Of a DNA stretch of 64,000 nt, positions 9,331 through 17,407 are shown in pieces; within the stretch, counting starts at the first letter, position 1, and the number at the start of each line of letters is the position of its first letter. The notes under the pieces were generated by a model that was given only the letters and a program-made list of their open reading frames with translations, made no database searches and was not told where the DNA came from. The stretch is from NCBI GenBank assembly GCA_947474755.1, contig CANJJE010000001.1, forward strand, positions 430,888 through 494,887, read 5' to 3'. Source of the DNA: Burkholderiales bacterium. Its GTDB lineage: Bacteria; Pseudomonadota; Gammaproteobacteria; Burkholderiales; Burkholderiaceae_C. The position numbers were made by a program, and so were the translations under genes.

Positions 9331-10377
9331 TCAGGCTGTGATCACCGTCACCCGATCCGTAGCACTGTAGAACGCATCGCAGTAGAACTGATCGGCGGGC
9401 AGTCCGCATCGTTCGGTGAAATCGCGCTGCGCTGATTCCACCATCACCGGCGCTCCGCAGGCATAGACATCATGGCCCGACAGATCGGGCAGGTCCTCCA
9501 TGACCGCCTGGTGCACGAAGCCGGTCCGGCCAGCCCAGGCGTCACTGGCCAGCGCGTGCGACAGCACCGGTACATACTGCAGCGTCGGCATCTGCGCGGC
9601 AAGTTCAAGCGCTGCCCCGTGCAGGTACAGATCGGCGCGGGTACGGCAACCCCAATACAGCGTGGCCGGCCGTTCGCTGCCCTTGAAGCGCAGTTGCTCG
9701 ATCAGTGCCTTGATCGGCGCGAAGCCGGTACCGGAGGCGAGCAGAACGATGGGCTTCTGTGACTCCTCGCGAATGAAGAAGCTGCCGAACGGGCCTTCAA
9801 GGCGCAGGATGTCCTTTGCCTTCAATGTGCCGAACACCTGTTCGCTGAACACGCCACCGGGCATGTGGCGAATGTGCAGTTCGATCCATGGCTTGTCGCC
9901 CTGGGTGTGTGGTGCGTTGGCCATCGAATAGCTGCGCCGCATGCCATCCCTCAGGATCACGTCGACGTACTGACCAGCGTGGTAGAGCAGCGCCTCGCTG
10001 GCAGGCAGTTGCAGCTTGACGATCGCGACATCCGGAGCCGGCTTATCGATGCTGATCACTCGCGCCGGCATCTTGCGCACCGGCATGTCGCCAGCACCGG
10101 CGACAGCGCGCGCTTCCAGCACCACATCGGTCTGTGGCGCGGCGCAGCAGGTCAGTGCGTAGCCGGCCGCCTCTTCCGCGACACTCAAGGCCTGTAGTTG
10201 ATGGGCCCCGTGGATCACGCGACCTTCGAGCAGCTTGCATTTGCACGAGCCGCAGGCGCCGTCGCGGCAGCCGTAGGGCAGGCCGATGCCCTGGCGGATG
10301 GCCGCAGCGAGGATCGCCTCGTCGCGCTGAACGGAGAAACTGCGGCCACTCGGCTGCAACGTGACGGTGATGCTCAT
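9331..10377 (-). CDS. 2Fe-2S ferredoxin / FAD-NAD(P)H reductase fusion (annotated in relatives as CDP-6-deoxy-delta-3,4-glucoseen reductase)
   Basis: A 348-residue electron-transfer flavoprotein. Residues 1-90 are a plant-type [2Fe-2S] ferredoxin domain with ligands C37, C42, C45 and C77. An FAD-binding barrel follows (RSYSMAN, about 170-176), then an NAD(P)-binding domain (LLASGTGFAPIKALIE). This architecture matches the AscD/DdhD and phenol/toluene-monooxygenase reductase families. Burkholderiales genomes commonly carry it as a lone gene named after the CDP-sugar enzyme, without the sugar-synthesis partners. None are seen here, so the physiological acceptor is unknown. It is divergent from the SDR gene at 10458. 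Confidence 0.85.
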   Translation of the reverse strand: MSITVTLQPSGRSFSVQRDEAILAAAIRQGIGLPYGCRDGACGSCKCKLLEGRVIHGAHQLQALSVAEEAAGYALTCCAAPQTDVVLEARAVAGAGDMPVRKMPARVISIDKPAPDVAIVKLQLPASEALLYHAGQYVDVILRDGMRRSYSMANAPHTQGDKPWIELHIRHMPGGVFSEQVFGTLKAKDILRLEGPFGSFFIREESQKPIVLLASGTGFAPIKALIEQLRFKGSERPATLYWGCRTRADLYLHGAALELAAQMPTLQYVPVLSHALASDAWAGRTGFVHQAVMEDLPDLSGHDVYACGAPVMVESAQRDFTERCGLPADQFYCDAFYSATDRVTVITA

Positions 10378-10457
10378 GGTGAAACCGGTGCCGTGTCGGG
10401 AAACGTAAACTGGGTCACGATTTTGCCCGGCCTCCTTGTTCTTCGTGGGCTACCACC

Positions 10458-11339
10458 GTGCTGCCTCATAACTTCAAGCGTCCTGTCCTGTTGATCGTGG
10501 GTTGTGGCGACGTGGGCCTGCGGGTCTTGCGCCTGCTGGCCGGCCGCTATCGGCTGCTGGTGCTGACCTCGACGCCGTCGCGCGCCGAGGCCCTGCGCGC
10601 AGCCGGCGCGGTGCCGCTGATCGGAGACCTCGACAAACCGGGCACGCTTGCGCGCCTGGCCGGGCTGGCCGATGCGGTGCTGCATCTGGCACCACCGCCG
10701 CTGCAGGGCACAACGGACCCGCGCACCCGCCATCTGCTCGATGCGCTGGCGCGCAAGCGACGTGTGCGTTGCCTGGTCTACGGCAGCACCAGTGGTGTTT
10801 ACGGAGACTGCGGCGGCGCGCGCCTCGATGAGACGCGTGCGGTGAATCCTGGCACCGATCGCGCCAGAAGGCGGGTCGATGCCGAGTCGCGCATTCGCTG
10901 GTTTGGGCGCGTGCATGGCGTGCGCGTCACGGTCCTGCGCATTCCGGGCATCTATGCCATCGACCGTGAGGGCGGGCATCCGCGCGAGCGCCTGCTGCGC
11001 GGCACGGCAGTTCTGAACGCCGAAGACGATGTCCACACCAACCACATCCATGCCGATGACCTCGCCCGCGCCTGCGTGGCCGCACTGGTGCGCGGCCTGC
11101 CGCAGCGGGTGATCCACGCCTGCGACGACACCGACCTGACGATGGGTGATTACTTCGATCTGGCTGCCGACCTCTGCGGCCTGCCGCACCCACCGCGAAT
11201 CTCGCGGGCCGAGGCTCGTGAAACCCTGTCGCCGATGCTGCTGAGCTTCATGAGCGAATCTCGCCGTCTGGATAACCAGCGACTCAAGCGAGAGCTGCGG
11301 CTCGCGCTGCGTTACCCGACCGTGAAAGACGGCTTGTGA
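10458..11339 (+). CDS. NAD(P)-dependent epimerase/dehydratase family protein
   Basis: A 293-residue extended-SDR-like protein. It has an N-terminal Rossmann fold with a dinucleotide-binding glycine motif (VGCGDVGLRVL), a central STSGVYGDCGG segment and a C-terminal substrate region (NHIHADDLARACVAAL). The classical YxxxK catalytic pair is not evident in its usual place, so activity as a standard epimerase is uncertain. It resembles YeeZ/WcaG-like proteins of unknown substrate. Start is GTG 10458, the only good in-frame candidate near the beginning of the fold. Confidence 0.82.
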   Translation: MLPHNFKRPVLLIVGCGDVGLRVLRLLAGRYRLLVLTSTPSRAEALRAAGAVPLIGDLDKPGTLARLAGLADAVLHLAPPPLQGTTDPRTRHLLDALARKRRVRCLVYGSTSGVYGDCGGARLDETRAVNPGTDRARRRVDAESRIRWFGRVHGVRVTVLRIPGIYAIDREGGHPRERLLRGTAVLNAEDDVHTNHIHADDLARACVAALVRGLPQRVIHACDDTDLTMGDYFDLAADLCGLPHPPRISRAEARETLSPMLLSFMSESRRLDNQRLKRELRLALRYPTVKDGL

Positions 11340-11366
11340 GCGGCCGGCCCCGCGCAGGTCGCCCGC

Positions 11367-11960
11367 TCAGTGTCGTCTGCGGAACGGCGGCTGCCCGCGC
11401 CAGTAGCGGAACATCAGGTAGCCGCCGAGCATGCCGCCGAGGTGCGCGAAATGGGCCACACCGGACGCGGTGCCGGTGACGCCGAGCAGCAATTCCAGCC
11501 CTCCGTACAGCGCGACGAACACCTTGGCCTTCATCGGGATCGGCGGGAACAGCGGCATGATGGTGCGGTTCGGGAACATCATGCCGAACGCCAGCAGAAG
11601 GCCGAACAGCCCGCCGGAGGCGCCGACCGTCGGGTAGACCGAACCCAGTAATGCGGTGATCAGCAACTGCGCACCTGCAGCTGCCAGCACGCTGGCGGTG
11701 TAGAAGTGGATGAAGCGCTTCGGGCCCCATATCCGCTCCAGCTCGGAGCCGAACATCCACAGTCCCAGCATGTTGAAAAACAGGTGGCCGATGCCGCCGT
11801 GCAGAAAGGCGTAGGAGACGACCTGCCAAGGCAGGAAGCCGTGCCCTATCGGCCATAGCGCCAGCAGACGGATGAACCACGGACCGAGGAAGCTGTCGAT
11901 GCAGAAGGCGGCAACGTTGATCAGCAACAAGGCTTGGGTGATGGGAGGCATCGGGAGCAT
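11367..11960 (-). CDS. rhomboid-family intramembrane serine protease
   Basis: A 197-residue protein with about six membrane segments. The catalytic dyad is recognisable as S115 in GASGG and H172 in AHFAHLGGMLGG. The supporting H-x(n)-N motif of the second helix is HGGIGHLFFN. These are the defining features of active rhomboid proteases, which cleave membrane proteins within the bilayer. A short C-terminal tail rich in arginine and histidine follows. It converges on the SDR gene, with 27 bases between their stops. The natural substrate is not predictable. Confidence 0.93.
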   Translation of the reverse strand: MLPMPPITQALLLINVAAFCIDSFLGPWFIRLLALWPIGHGFLPWQVVSYAFLHGGIGHLFFNMLGLWMFGSELERIWGPKRFIHFYTASVLAAAGAQLLITALLGSVYPTVGASGGLFGLLLAFGMMFPNRTIMPLFPPIPMKAKVFVALYGGLELLLGVTGTASGVAHFAHLGGMLGGYLMFRYWRGQPPFRRRH

Positions 11961-12084
11961 GCGCAGGATCCAGTGTGCTTTGAGGGGCAGGTTGCAGGCG
12001 AGGCGTGAGCGTAACCGCAGTTGATTGAGCGATGCCGAACGCAGACGTCTTACGCAGACCCTGCAGCAACGCAGGGGCCTGTGG

Positions 12085-12090
12085 AATAAT
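12085..12090 (+). promoter_or_regulatory. candidate -10 element of tRNA-Leu
   Basis: AATAAT sits 16 nt upstream of the mature tRNA 5' end, a plausible distance for a short precursor. No clear -35 is visible at the expected position. Confidence 0.3.
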
Positions 12091-12105
12091 TGAGTACTGC
12101 GCTGG

Positions 12106-12190
12106 GCCTCTGTGGCGGAATTGGTAGACGCGCCGGACTCAAAATCCGGTTCTTAACGGAGTGTCGGTTCGATTCCGACCGGAGGCACCA
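12106..12190 (+). tRNA. tRNA-Leu (anticodon CAA)
   Basis: A cloverleaf can be drawn by hand. The acceptor stem GCCTCTG pairs with CGGAGGC. The anticodon stem CCGGA/TCCGG encloses loop CTCAAAA with anticodon CAA. There is a long class II variable arm, and the T-arm is GTCGG-TTCGATT-CCGAC. The CCA end is encoded. It reads UUG codons. It is followed after about 80 bases by cysM on the same strand. Confidence 0.97.
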
Positions 12191-12270
12191 CCCGATTTAT
12201 TTTGTTTGCCAATGCGGTGCAATGCCGCACGGATGGCGGCAGACAGCTCGCACTACCGTTTCGAGTTTGC

Positions 12271-13188
12271 ATGGCCAACAAGCAGCCGACCTACCACTCT
12301 ATTGAAGACCTGATCGGCAACACGCCGCTGGTGCGGTTGAAGCATCTGCCGGGCCCCGATGCCGATCGCCGTGGCAATGTGATCCTCGGCAAGCTCGAGG
12401 GCAACAACCCCGCGGGGTCAGTGAAGGACCGCGCGGCCATCAGCATGATCCGCCGTGCCGAAGAGCGCGGCGACATCCAGCCCGGCGATACCCTGATCGA
12501 AGCCACCTCGGGTAACACCGGCATCGCGCTGGCGATGGCGGCGGCCGTCCGTGGCTACAGGATGCTGCTGATCATGCCGGAGGATCTGTCGATCGAGCGG
12601 GCGCAGACGATGCGCGCCTTCGGCGCTCAGCTGATGCTGACGCCGCGCTCGGGGGGCATGGAACACGCCCGCGACCTCGCCGATCAGTTGCAGCGCGACG
12701 GCAAGGGACTCGTGCTTGATCAGTTTGCCAATGCCGACAACCCACGCACGCATTACGAAACCACCGGCCCTGAAATCTGGCGCGATACCGCAGGCCAGGT
12801 CACTCACTTCGTCAGCGCGATGGGCACCACTGGCACGATCACAGGCGTTTCGCGATATCTGAAGGAGATGAATCCGGCGGTGCGCATCATCGGTGCGCAG
12901 CCGAGTGAGGGATCGCGCATCCCTGGTATCCGCAAATGGCCCGAGGCCTACTTGCCGAAGATCTATGACCCGACGCACATAGACGAGATCACATCGGTCA
13001 GGCAAGCCGATGCCGAGGAGATGGCGCGGCGCCTCGCCCGTGATGAGGGCATCTTCGCCGGCATTTCTGCGGCAGGCGCCTGCTGGGTCGCGCTGGAGAT
13101 GGCAAAGACAGTCGAGAACGCGACCATCGTGTTCATCGTCTGCGACCGGGGTGATCGCTACCTGTCGACCGGTGTGTTTCCGGCCTGA
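12271..13188 (+). CDS. cysM: cysteine synthase B (O-acetylserine sulfhydrylase)
   Basis: A 305-residue PLP enzyme that makes cysteine from O-acetylserine and sulfide or thiosulfate. The PLP lysine is K52 in NNPAGSVKDRAA, the CysM-type sequence. The phosphate-binding TSGNTGIALA loop and the GTTGTITG motif are present. The PSEGSRIPGIRKWPEAYLP segment is characteristic of CysM rather than CysK. ATG 12271 (MANKQPTYHS) is chosen over an upstream in-frame start because homologues begin here. The TusA-like gene follows on the same strand, consistent with a sulfur theme. Confidence 0.94.
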   Translation: MANKQPTYHSIEDLIGNTPLVRLKHLPGPDADRRGNVILGKLEGNNPAGSVKDRAAISMIRRAEERGDIQPGDTLIEATSGNTGIALAMAAAVRGYRMLLIMPEDLSIERAQTMRAFGAQLMLTPRSGGMEHARDLADQLQRDGKGLVLDQFANADNPRTHYETTGPEIWRDTAGQVTHFVSAMGTTGTITGVSRYLKEMNPAVRIIGAQPSEGSRIPGIRKWPEAYLPKIYDPTHIDEITSVRQADAEEMARRLARDEGIFAGISAAGACWVALEMAKTVENATIVFIVCDRGDRYLSTGVFPA

Positions 13189-13239
13189 GGCAACGCTGCC
13201 CTGAACCTAGAATTGCCGCAGCACAGCGGAGCGCGCGCG

Positions 13240-13470
13240 ATGATCCTGATTCAGAAAGAAGTCGACACCCGCGGGCTCAACTGTCCGCTGCCGATCCTGA
13301 AGGCCAAGAAAGCCCTGGCCGACATGGCCAGCGGGGACGTGCTGAAGGTGGTGTCGACCGACCCGGGTTCGGTGCGCGATTTCCAGGCCTTCGCGAAGCA
13401 GACCGGCAACGAGCTGATCGAGCAGACCGTCGTCGCTGACGAGTTCATCCACTTGCTGCGCCGACGCTGA
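13240..13470 (+). CDS. TusA-family sulfur carrier protein
   Basis: A 76-residue protein of the TusA/SirA fold. The sulfur-accepting cysteine is C15 in DTRGLNCPLPILKAKKAL, the CPxP signature of the family. Proteins of this group carry persulfide sulfur for tRNA thiolation, molybdenum cofactor or sulfur oxidation; sequence alone does not separate these roles. A TAGAAT hexamer about 27-32 nt upstream could be its own -10. It lies just downstream of cysM. Confidence 0.9.
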   Translation: MILIQKEVDTRGLNCPLPILKAKKALADMASGDVLKVVSTDPGSVRDFQAFAKQTGNELIEQTVVADEFIHLLRRR

Positions 13471-13484
13471 GCCGGCGGTCGCGC

Positions 13485-14351
13485 TCAGAGCGCGAGCGTC
13501 TTCAGGTAGTTGCGGAACTCAGGGCCGAGTTGCGGGTGCATCAGTGCCAGTTCCACGTTAGCCTGCAGGAAGCCTTCCTTGCTGCCACAGTCGTAGCGCC
13601 GACCTTCGTAGCGGAATGCGAACACCTTTTCTCGACGCATCAGTGCGGCAATGCCGTCGGTCAGCTGGATCTCGCCGCCCACACCACGCGGCAACGCAGC
13701 GATTTCCTTGAAGATGCCGGGCGTCAGGATGTAGCGGCCTGCCACGCCAAGGCGTGACGGGGCATCTTCTGGCGCGGGCTTTTCGACGATGTGGGTCATG
13801 TCCATCATCCGGTCATTGACCGGCGTGCCCGCCACCATGCCGTAGCGGCGAGTCTGGTCGCTGGGGACTTCCTGCACCGCGATGATCGAGGCCTGCCAGT
13901 CGGCAAAGCGTTCCACCATTTGCTTCAGGATCGCAGGCTCGCCAACCATCAGGTCATCGGCCAGCAGTACCGCGAACGGTTCGTTGACAACGACGCACTG
14001 CGCACACAGCACCGCATGGCCCAGGCCCAGGGCTTTGGGTTGGCGAATGTAGATGCACTCCATGTCGTCGGGCTTGATCGAGTGCACCAGTTCCAGCAGA
14101 TCCTTCTTGCCCGCGGCCTCGAGCTCGGCTTCCAACTCGTAGGCGGTGTCAAAGTGGTCAGGAATGGCGCGCTTGTTGCGCCCGTTGACGAAGATCATCT
14201 GGCGTATGCCGGCGGCGTAGGCCTCCTCGACCGCATACTGGATCAGCGGCTTGTCGACCACCGGCAGCATTTCTTTCGGCTGCGCCTTGGTGGCGGGCAG
14301 GAAACGAGTCCCGAGGCCGGCCACAGGGAATATCGCTTTGTTGATCTTCAT
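13485..14351 (-). CDS. galU: UTP--glucose-1-phosphate uridylyltransferase
   Basis: A 288-residue nucleotidyltransferase that makes UDP-glucose for surface polysaccharides. The N-terminal nucleotide-binding signature is [36 protein letters not shown] and [14 protein letters not shown] are the other family segments, and the length is normal. ATG 14351 (MKINKAIFP) is preferred over a GTG two codons upstream because a GGGG lies 7 nt before it and homologues start there. It is transcribed on the same strand as valS but separated by about 115 bases. Confidence 0.96.
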   Translation of the reverse strand: MKINKAIFPVAGLGTRFLPATKAQPKEMLPVVDKPLIQYAVEEAYAAGIRQMIFVNGRNKRAIPDHFDTAYELEAELEAAGKKDLLELVHSIKPDDMECIYIRQPKALGLGHAVLCAQCVVVNEPFAVLLADDLMVGEPAILKQMVERFADWQASIIAVQEVPSDQTRRYGMVAGTPVNDRMMDMTHIVEKPAPEDAPSRLGVAGRYILTPGIFKEIAALPRGVGGEIQLTDGIAALMRREKVFAFRYEGRRYDCGSKEGFLQANVELALMHPQLGPEFRNYLKTLAL

Positions 14352-14466
14352 TTGCACACCCCAAGCAGCGCAGTCATCGTCTCAAACCATTCTCACACGC
14401 AAAAAAGACAGGCAATCGTCAATGGCGCCTTCAGCCCTTTGCCCGGTTCAGCGCTGTCTTGGCGCA

Positions 14467-17316
14467 TCAAGCCATGGCCGACAGCCGCTGTGCCTGTGCC
14501 TGCAGCCGGTCGCGTGTGGCGGTGAATTCGGCAATCCGCTGCCGTTCTTGAGCCACCACCGCTGCCGGCGCGCGTGCGACGAAGCCCTCGTTGGCCAGCT
14601 TGGCGCTTGCCTTGGTGATCTCGCCGTCGAGCCGGGTGATCTCCTTGGTGAGTCGCTCGGTCTCGGCCGCCACATCGATCTCGACGTGCAGCGCGAGCCG
14701 CGTGCCGCCGAATTCGACCACCGGCGAGTTCAGCGTAGCCTGCGCGTAGGCCGCCTCGTCGGTGTGCACCTGCACGTCTGACACCTTGGCCAGCGCCTTG
14801 AGCAGCGGCACCGCGGTCTGCACGAAGGCCGCATCGCCCAAGGCCAGCAGTGGCACCCGCTTGTCGGGCGACAGGCTCATCTCGCTGCGCAGGCGGCGGC
14901 AGGCACCCACCATGCCCTTGAGCTGCGCGACCCAGGCGTCGGCGTTCGCATCGATGCGGTCGAGCTGCGCCTCGGGGTAGCTCGCGGTGACCAAGCCGTC
15001 GTCAGACCCGGCGACCTTGCGGTGCGCCACCACCGCCACGCGCTCCCACAGCTCGGCGGTGATGAACGGCGTGATCGGATGCAGCAGCCGCAGCACGGTC
15101 TCGAGTACCCGGATCAGCGTGCGGCGCGTGCCACGCTGTGCGGCTTCGTCGCCGCTTTGCACCTGGACCTTGGCGATCTCGAGGTACCAGTCGCAGTACT
15201 CGTCCCACACGAACGAGTAGATGGCGCCGGCCACGTTGTCGAGCCGGTAGTCGGCAAAGCCTTGCGCGACCGCGGCTTCGACGCGTTGCAACTCGCTGGT
15301 GATCCAGCGGTCGGCCTGCGAGAAGCTCAGGTACGGCGGCGTGATGCCATCACCGACGCCGCATTGCGATTTCGCGTGCTCGCCCAGCCCGCAGTCCTGA
15401 CCTTCGCAGTTCATCAGCACGAAGCGCGTCGCGTTCCACAGCTTGTTGCAGAAATTTCGGTAGCCCTCGCAGCGCCTGGAATCGAAGTTGATGCTGCGGC
15501 CGAGGCTGGCCATCGAGGCGAAGGTGAAGCGCAGCGCATCGGCGCCAAAGGCCGGGATGCCGTCGGGGAACTCCTTCTCGGTGTCCTTGCGCACGCGAGG
15601 CGCGGTCTCGGGCTTGCGCAGACCGACGGTGCGCTTGTCGAGCAAGGGCCCCAGCGCGATGCCATCGATCAGGTCCACCGGATCGAGCACGTTGCCCTCC
15701 GACTTGCTCATCTTCTTGCCCTGTGCGTCACGCACCAGGCCGTGGATGTAGACGTGGTGAAACGGCACCTTGCCGGTGAAGTGCGTCGTCATCATGATCA
15801 TCCGGGCGACCCAGAAGAAGATGATGTCGTAGCCGGTGACCAGCACGCTCGACGGAAGGAACAAGTCCAGCTCCTTCGTCTTCTCGGGCCAGCCCAGCGA
15901 CGAGAACGGCACCATCGCCGATGAGTACCAGGTGTCGAGCACGTCCTCGTCGCGCTTCAGGTCGCCGGTGTAGCCAGCCGCCGCGGCCTTCGCCCGGGCC
16001 TCGTCTTCGCTGATGGCCACGAACAGTTCGCCGTTCGTGCCGTACCAGGCCGGGATCTGATGGCCCCACCAGAGCTGGCGCGAGATGCACCAATCGGTGA
16101 TGTTGTTCATCCACTGGTCGTAAGTGTTGACCCAGTTCTCGGGAACAAACTTGACTTCGCCACTCGCGACCGCGTCGATCGCCTTCTGCGCGATGCTCTT
16201 CCCATCGGGGCCACTCTTCGTCATGGCGACAAACCACTGGTCGGTCAGCATCGGCTCGATGACCTGTCCCGTGCGCGCACAGCGCGGCACCATCAGCTTG
16301 TGCTTCTTGACCTCGACCAGGAAGCCCTGCGCTTCCAGATCGGTCACCACGCGCTTGCGGGCGACGAACCGGTCGAGGCCACGGTAGGCCTCTGGTGCGT
16401 TGTCGTTGATCGCCGCATCCAGTGTCAGCACGCCGATGATCGGCAGGCCGTGGCGCTGGCCAACGGCATAGTCGTTCACGTCATGTGCTGGCGTCACCTT
16501 GACGACGCCGGTGCCGAAGGTGCGATCGACGTAGTCGTCGGCGATCACCGGGATCGTCCGTCCACACAGCGGCAGCGTGACGCGCTTGCCAACGAAGGAT
16601 ACGTAACGCTCATCCTCCGGATGCACCATCAACGCGACGTCGCCGAGCATCGTCTCGGGCCGCGTGGTGGCCACCACGAGATCACCCGATCCATCTTCCA
16701 GCGGATAGCGGATGTGCCACAGCGAGCCGTCTTCCTCTTCGCTCTCGACCTCGAGGTCCGATACGGCTGATTTAAGCACCGGATCCCAGTTGACCAGTCG
16801 CTTGCCGCGGTAGATCAGGCCCTGCTCATACAACTGCACGAACGTTGACGTGACGACGCCCGACAGCTTGTCGTCCATCGTGAAGTACTCATGCGGCCAG
16901 CTGACGCTGTCGCCCATGCGGCGCATCTGACGGGTGATGGTCGAGCCCGACTGTTCCTTCCAGTCCCACACGCGGGCAACGAAGTTGGCGCGGCCCAGGT
17001 CGTGGCGGTTCAGGCCTTGCTCCTGGAGCTGCCGCTCGACGACGATCTGCGTGGCGATGCCCGCATGGTCGGTGCCCGGCACCCACAGCGTGTTGAAGCC
17101 GCGCATGCGGTGGTAGCGTGTCAGCGAATCCATGATCGTCTGGTTGAACGCATGGCCCATGTGCAGCGTGCCGGTGACGTTGGGTGGCGGCAGCTGGATC
17201 GAAAACGAGGGCCTGGCGGCGTCGAGCGTGGGCTCGTAGAGGCCGCTTTGCTCCCACAGCGGCCCCCAGTGGGCCTCGATGGCGGCGGGTTCGAAGGACT
17301 TGGCCAATTCGGTCAT
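14467..17316 (-). CDS. valS: valyl-tRNA synthetase
   Basis: A 949-residue class I aminoacyl-tRNA synthetase. The HIGH motif appears as HMGH in [16 protein letters not shown], and KMSKS lies in [14 protein letters not shown]. The large CP1 editing domain lies between them, and the C-terminus is the coiled-coil arm of ValS ([20 protein letters not shown]). Start is ATG 17316 ([10 protein letters not shown]), in line with homologues; an upstream in-frame extension of 16 codons looks non-coding. It is divergent from the UvrD-like gene, with about 90 bases between starts. Confidence 0.97.
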   Translation of the reverse strand: MTELAKSFEPAAIEAHWGPLWEQSGLYEPTLDAARPSFSIQLPPPNVTGTLHMGHAFNQTIMDSLTRYHRMRGFNTLWVPGTDHAGIATQIVVERQLQEQGLNRHDLGRANFVARVWDWKEQSGSTITRQMRRMGDSVSWPHEYFTMDDKLSGVVTSTFVQLYEQGLIYRGKRLVNWDPVLKSAVSDLEVESEEEDGSLWHIRYPLEDGSGDLVVATTRPETMLGDVALMVHPEDERYVSFVGKRVTLPLCGRTIPVIADDYVDRTFGTGVVKVTPAHDVNDYAVGQRHGLPIIGVLTLDAAINDNAPEAYRGLDRFVARKRVVTDLEAQGFLVEVKKHKLMVPRCARTGQVIEPMLTDQWFVAMTKSGPDGKSIAQKAIDAVASGEVKFVPENWVNTYDQWMNNITDWCISRQLWWGHQIPAWYGTNGELFVAISEDEARAKAAAAGYTGDLKRDEDVLDTWYSSAMVPFSSLGWPEKTKELDLFLPSSVLVTGYDIIFFWVARMIMMTTHFTGKVPFHHVYIHGLVRDAQGKKMSKSEGNVLDPVDLIDGIALGPLLDKRTVGLRKPETAPRVRKDTEKEFPDGIPAFGADALRFTFASMASLGRSINFDSRRCEGYRNFCNKLWNATRFVLMNCEGQDCGLGEHAKSQCGVGDGITPPYLSFSQADRWITSELQRVEAAVAQGFADYRLDNVAGAIYSFVWDEYCDWYLEIAKVQVQSGDEAAQRGTRRTLIRVLETVLRLLHPITPFITAELWERVAVVAHRKVAGSDDGLVTASYPEAQLDRIDANADAWVAQLKGMVGACRRLRSEMSLSPDKRVPLLALGDAAFVQTAVPLLKALAKVSDVQVHTDEAAYAQATLNSPVVEFGGTRLALHVEIDVAAETERLTKEITRLDGEITKASAKLANEGFVARAPAAVVAQERQRIAEFTATRDRLQAQAQRLSAMA

Positions 17317-17395
17317 GGGGACACCGGGTTGTGCGCCGCGAAAACGGGCGCCGCAGAGCAGCAAAAAGGAGGCCGAATTGTAGGAGGGCGGCTCC

Positions 17396-17401
17396 TAGAA
17401 T
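17396..17401 (+). promoter_or_regulatory. candidate -10 element placing the helicase start at the transcript 5' end
   Basis: TAGAAT ends 6 nt before ATG 17408 and no ribosome-binding site is visible. If this is the real -10, transcription would begin at or next to the start codon, giving a leaderless message. Confidence 0.4.
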
Positions 17402-17407
17402 CATTCG

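Noticed and set aside
14401..14460. Inverted repeat AAGACAG/CTGTCTT with a T-run downstream of valS (minus strand)
   Set aside because: Only 7 pairs with a loop of about 40 bases; too weak to call a terminator.
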